Assembly (NCBI GenBank): GCA_963808455.1
Contig: CAWEHT010000241.1
Location: forward strand, 1 to 6,914
DNA from: CAWEHT01 sp963808455
Lineage (GTDB): Bacteria > Chloroflexota > Anaerolineae > CG2-30-64-16
Direction of reading: 5' to 3'
DNA length: 6,914 nucleotides
This document shows positions 5,659 to 6,914 of this stretch, piece after piece (within the stretch, counting starts at the first letter, position 1; each line of letters begins with the position of its first letter). The position numbers were made by a program, and so were the translations under genes. The notes under the pieces were generated by a model. The model made no database searches, was not told the DNA's origin, and was given only the letters and a program-made list of their open reading frames with translations.

Positions 5659-6914
5659 CTATGCTGGCTGGAAGAACGCCGGCTGCATGATGCCGTGCGG
5701 TGACGTTGCCGGCTGGACCTTGGGCGAGTAGCCGAAGTCTTGCTCGCCGTAGGAGATCCAGATGGAGTGGCACGCCTGATCCCAGAGCTGCTGCATCTTG
5801 ATGTAGATAGCCGCCCGTGCTTTGTCATCCATAGTGCTGAGCCCTTGCTGGTACAGGCTGTCGAAATCACTGCTGCACCAGCGCTGCCAGTTCCAGACCC
5901 CGATTTGGTTGCATGTGAACCATTCGGCCGCCCACATCGGGTCGGGCTCCATGCTGTAGTTCCCTTCGAAGAGCTCCACGTTCTTGCCGGCGTCGCCGGT
6001 GCCGATATTCCAGAAGCTGCTGGAGTCCATCGGGTTGATCGTCAGGTTGATCCCGATGTCTTTCAGGTTTTGCTGGGCGATGGCAGCCCAGCTTTGATAC
6101 TCCGACGTGTTCTCGATATCAAAGCGCAGGTCAAGGCTGCTGATGCCGGCTTGCTGCATGTAGCTCTTGGCCTTGGCAACGTCACGGGTATACTTGGGCG
6201 CGTCCGCCCAATAGCCTACCAGGCCGGGCGGGACCAACCCGTATTCCGGTTGCCACTGGCCCTGGTAGGTCGCCTTGACGATCGTGTCTACGTCAATGGC
6301 GTAGCGGATGGCCTGCCGCACGTTGATATCCTGCAGTTTGGGGTTCTGCACATCCATGCCGATCCAGCGGTAGCGCAGCGAAGGCTTGCGCCAGAGCTTG
6401 ACGTCGGTGTTGTTCTGATAGCGCGGGATCGAAGCGGCGCTGATGCGGCCGAAATCGATCTCCCCGGAGTCCAGCGCTACCTCGCACGCTTTGTCGTCGT
6501 CCATCGGGGTGAAGTCGATCTCATCATATGCGGGCGGGGTGCCGTAGTAATCGGGATTGCGCGTGAGAACGATCTTCTGCTTGGGCTGCCACGACGTAAA
6601 CATATACGGGCCGCAGCCGATGGGGTTGGTAGCAAACTTGTCGTTGCCGACCTGCTGCACGTACTTCTTGCAGACGACGAGGCCGCTGGTCACCGGCAAG
6701 GTCGAGTGCCACAGCGGGGCAAATGGCTTCTTCATGATGATCTTGCCGTTATACTTGTGAACGATCTCGACGTGGTCCAGCGAGCCCCAGTCATCGTGGT
6801 ACGCCGACTTCTGCGCCGGGTCGGCGATGCGCTCGTAAGAGAACTTGACGTCATCCGTCGTGACCTCGCCAAACCCTTGCTGCCATTTGACGCCTTCGCG
6901 CAGCTTGAAGCTCA
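5659..6914 (-). CDS. ABC transporter family 5 (peptide-type) solute-binding protein, 5' partial
   Basis: Extracytoplasmic ligand-binding subunit of a Dpp/Opp-type ABC importer (SBP_bac_5 family, class C). The frame is open to the window edge: 417 codons are visible and the first in-frame residues read SFKLREGVKW, followed by TTDDVKFSYERI, the typical family block (LR.GVKW...T..DV.FS.ER). A methionine at 6735 is internal, not the start. Family members are about 500-550 aa, so roughly 100 residues are missing upstream, including any signal peptide or lipobox. Other family marks are NPIGCGPYMF (visible residues 96-105, usually GTGPY), the RNPDYYG block and INVRQAIRYAID. The visible part has six cysteines (81, 100, 143, 334, 346, 381), an even number compatible with disulfides in an exported protein. 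An aromatic stretch around residues 327-345 (MWAAEWFTCNQIGVWNWQRW) may line the ligand site. It ends with TAG, 75 nt before the DppB-like gene. The ligand cannot be read from sequence: peptide is the default by family, a methylated amine is possible by context. Confidence 0.93.
   Translation of the reverse strand, partial: SFKLREGVKWQQGFGEVTTDDVKFSYERIADPAQKSAYHDDWGSLDHVEIVHKYNGKIIMKKPFAPLWHSTLPVTSGLVVCKKYVQQVGNDKFATNPIGCGPYMFTSWQPKQKIVLTRNPDYYGTPPAYDEIDFTPMDDDKACEVALDSGEIDFGRISAASIPRYQNNTDVKLWRKPSLRYRWIGMDVQNPKLQDINVRQAIRYAIDVDTIVKATYQGQWQPEYGLVPPGLVGYWADAPKYTRDVAKAKSYMQQAGISSLDLRFDIENTSEYQSWAAIAQQNLKDIGINLTINPMDSSSFWNIGTGDAGKNVELFEGNYSMEPDPMWAAEWFTCNQIGVWNWQRWCSSDFDSLYQQGLSTMDDKARAAIYIKMQQLWDQACHSIWISYGEQDFGYSPKVQPATSPHGIMQPAFFQPA

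Noticed and set aside
1588..5661. TAG stops on both the ATPase gene and the binding-protein gene as a sign of amber recoding
   Set aside because: Both proteins are full length at their C-termini by family comparison, and both TAGs fall where stops are expected. Two cases carry no statistical weight.

Overview
All genes in this window lie on the minus strand, so they are transcribed from high to low coordinates. Reading order is: an extracytoplasmic family 5 solute-binding protein (6914 to 5659, 5' end outside the window), two peptide/nickel-type ABC permeases (DppB-like 5583 to 4630, DppC-like 4628 to 3738), one polypeptide carrying two ABC ATPase domains (DppD-DppF-like fusion, 3738 to 1588), and an MttB-superfamily methyltransferase reading frame (1545 to 108) that is broken by single-base frameshifts. 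The spacing is operonic: 75 nt between the binding protein and DppB, 1 nt between DppB and DppC, a shared base (TGATG) between DppC and the ATPase, and 42 nt before the methyltransferase.

The DNA is GC-rich, with good Shine-Dalgarno sequences before most starts, and is clearly bacterial. The binding protein, gene order and an MttB homologue that lacks pyrrolysine are of a kind common in Alphaproteobacteria and in GC-rich environmental lineages such as Chloroflexota. I cannot choose between them from the sequence. No mobile element, tRNA, rRNA, CRISPR or phage signal is visible.

The first four genes form one complete ABC importer. The binding protein captures the ligand outside the membrane, DppB and DppC form the channel, and the fused ATPase supplies both nucleotide-binding sites. 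By homology the system would be called a di/oligopeptide importer. The adjacent MttB-family gene suggests the ligand could instead be, or could include, a methylated (quaternary) amine such as a betaine, which the MttB homologue would demethylate by passing the methyl group to a corrinoid protein. That link is inference. No corrinoid protein, RamA-like activator or regulator is in view.

The most notable points are: the MttB frame carries at least two net -1 frameshifts, one near 1300 and one near the 3' end, and repairing them gives exactly 480 codons (479 aa), the family's normal size; the two ATPase subunits are fused through a Pro/Ala-rich linker, each half keeping its own Cys cluster; and two GC-rich intercistronic hairpins without T-runs lie at 5612-5642 and 1568-1588. 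I found no evidence of an entirely new system. The 107 bases at the left end hold no gene I can support.
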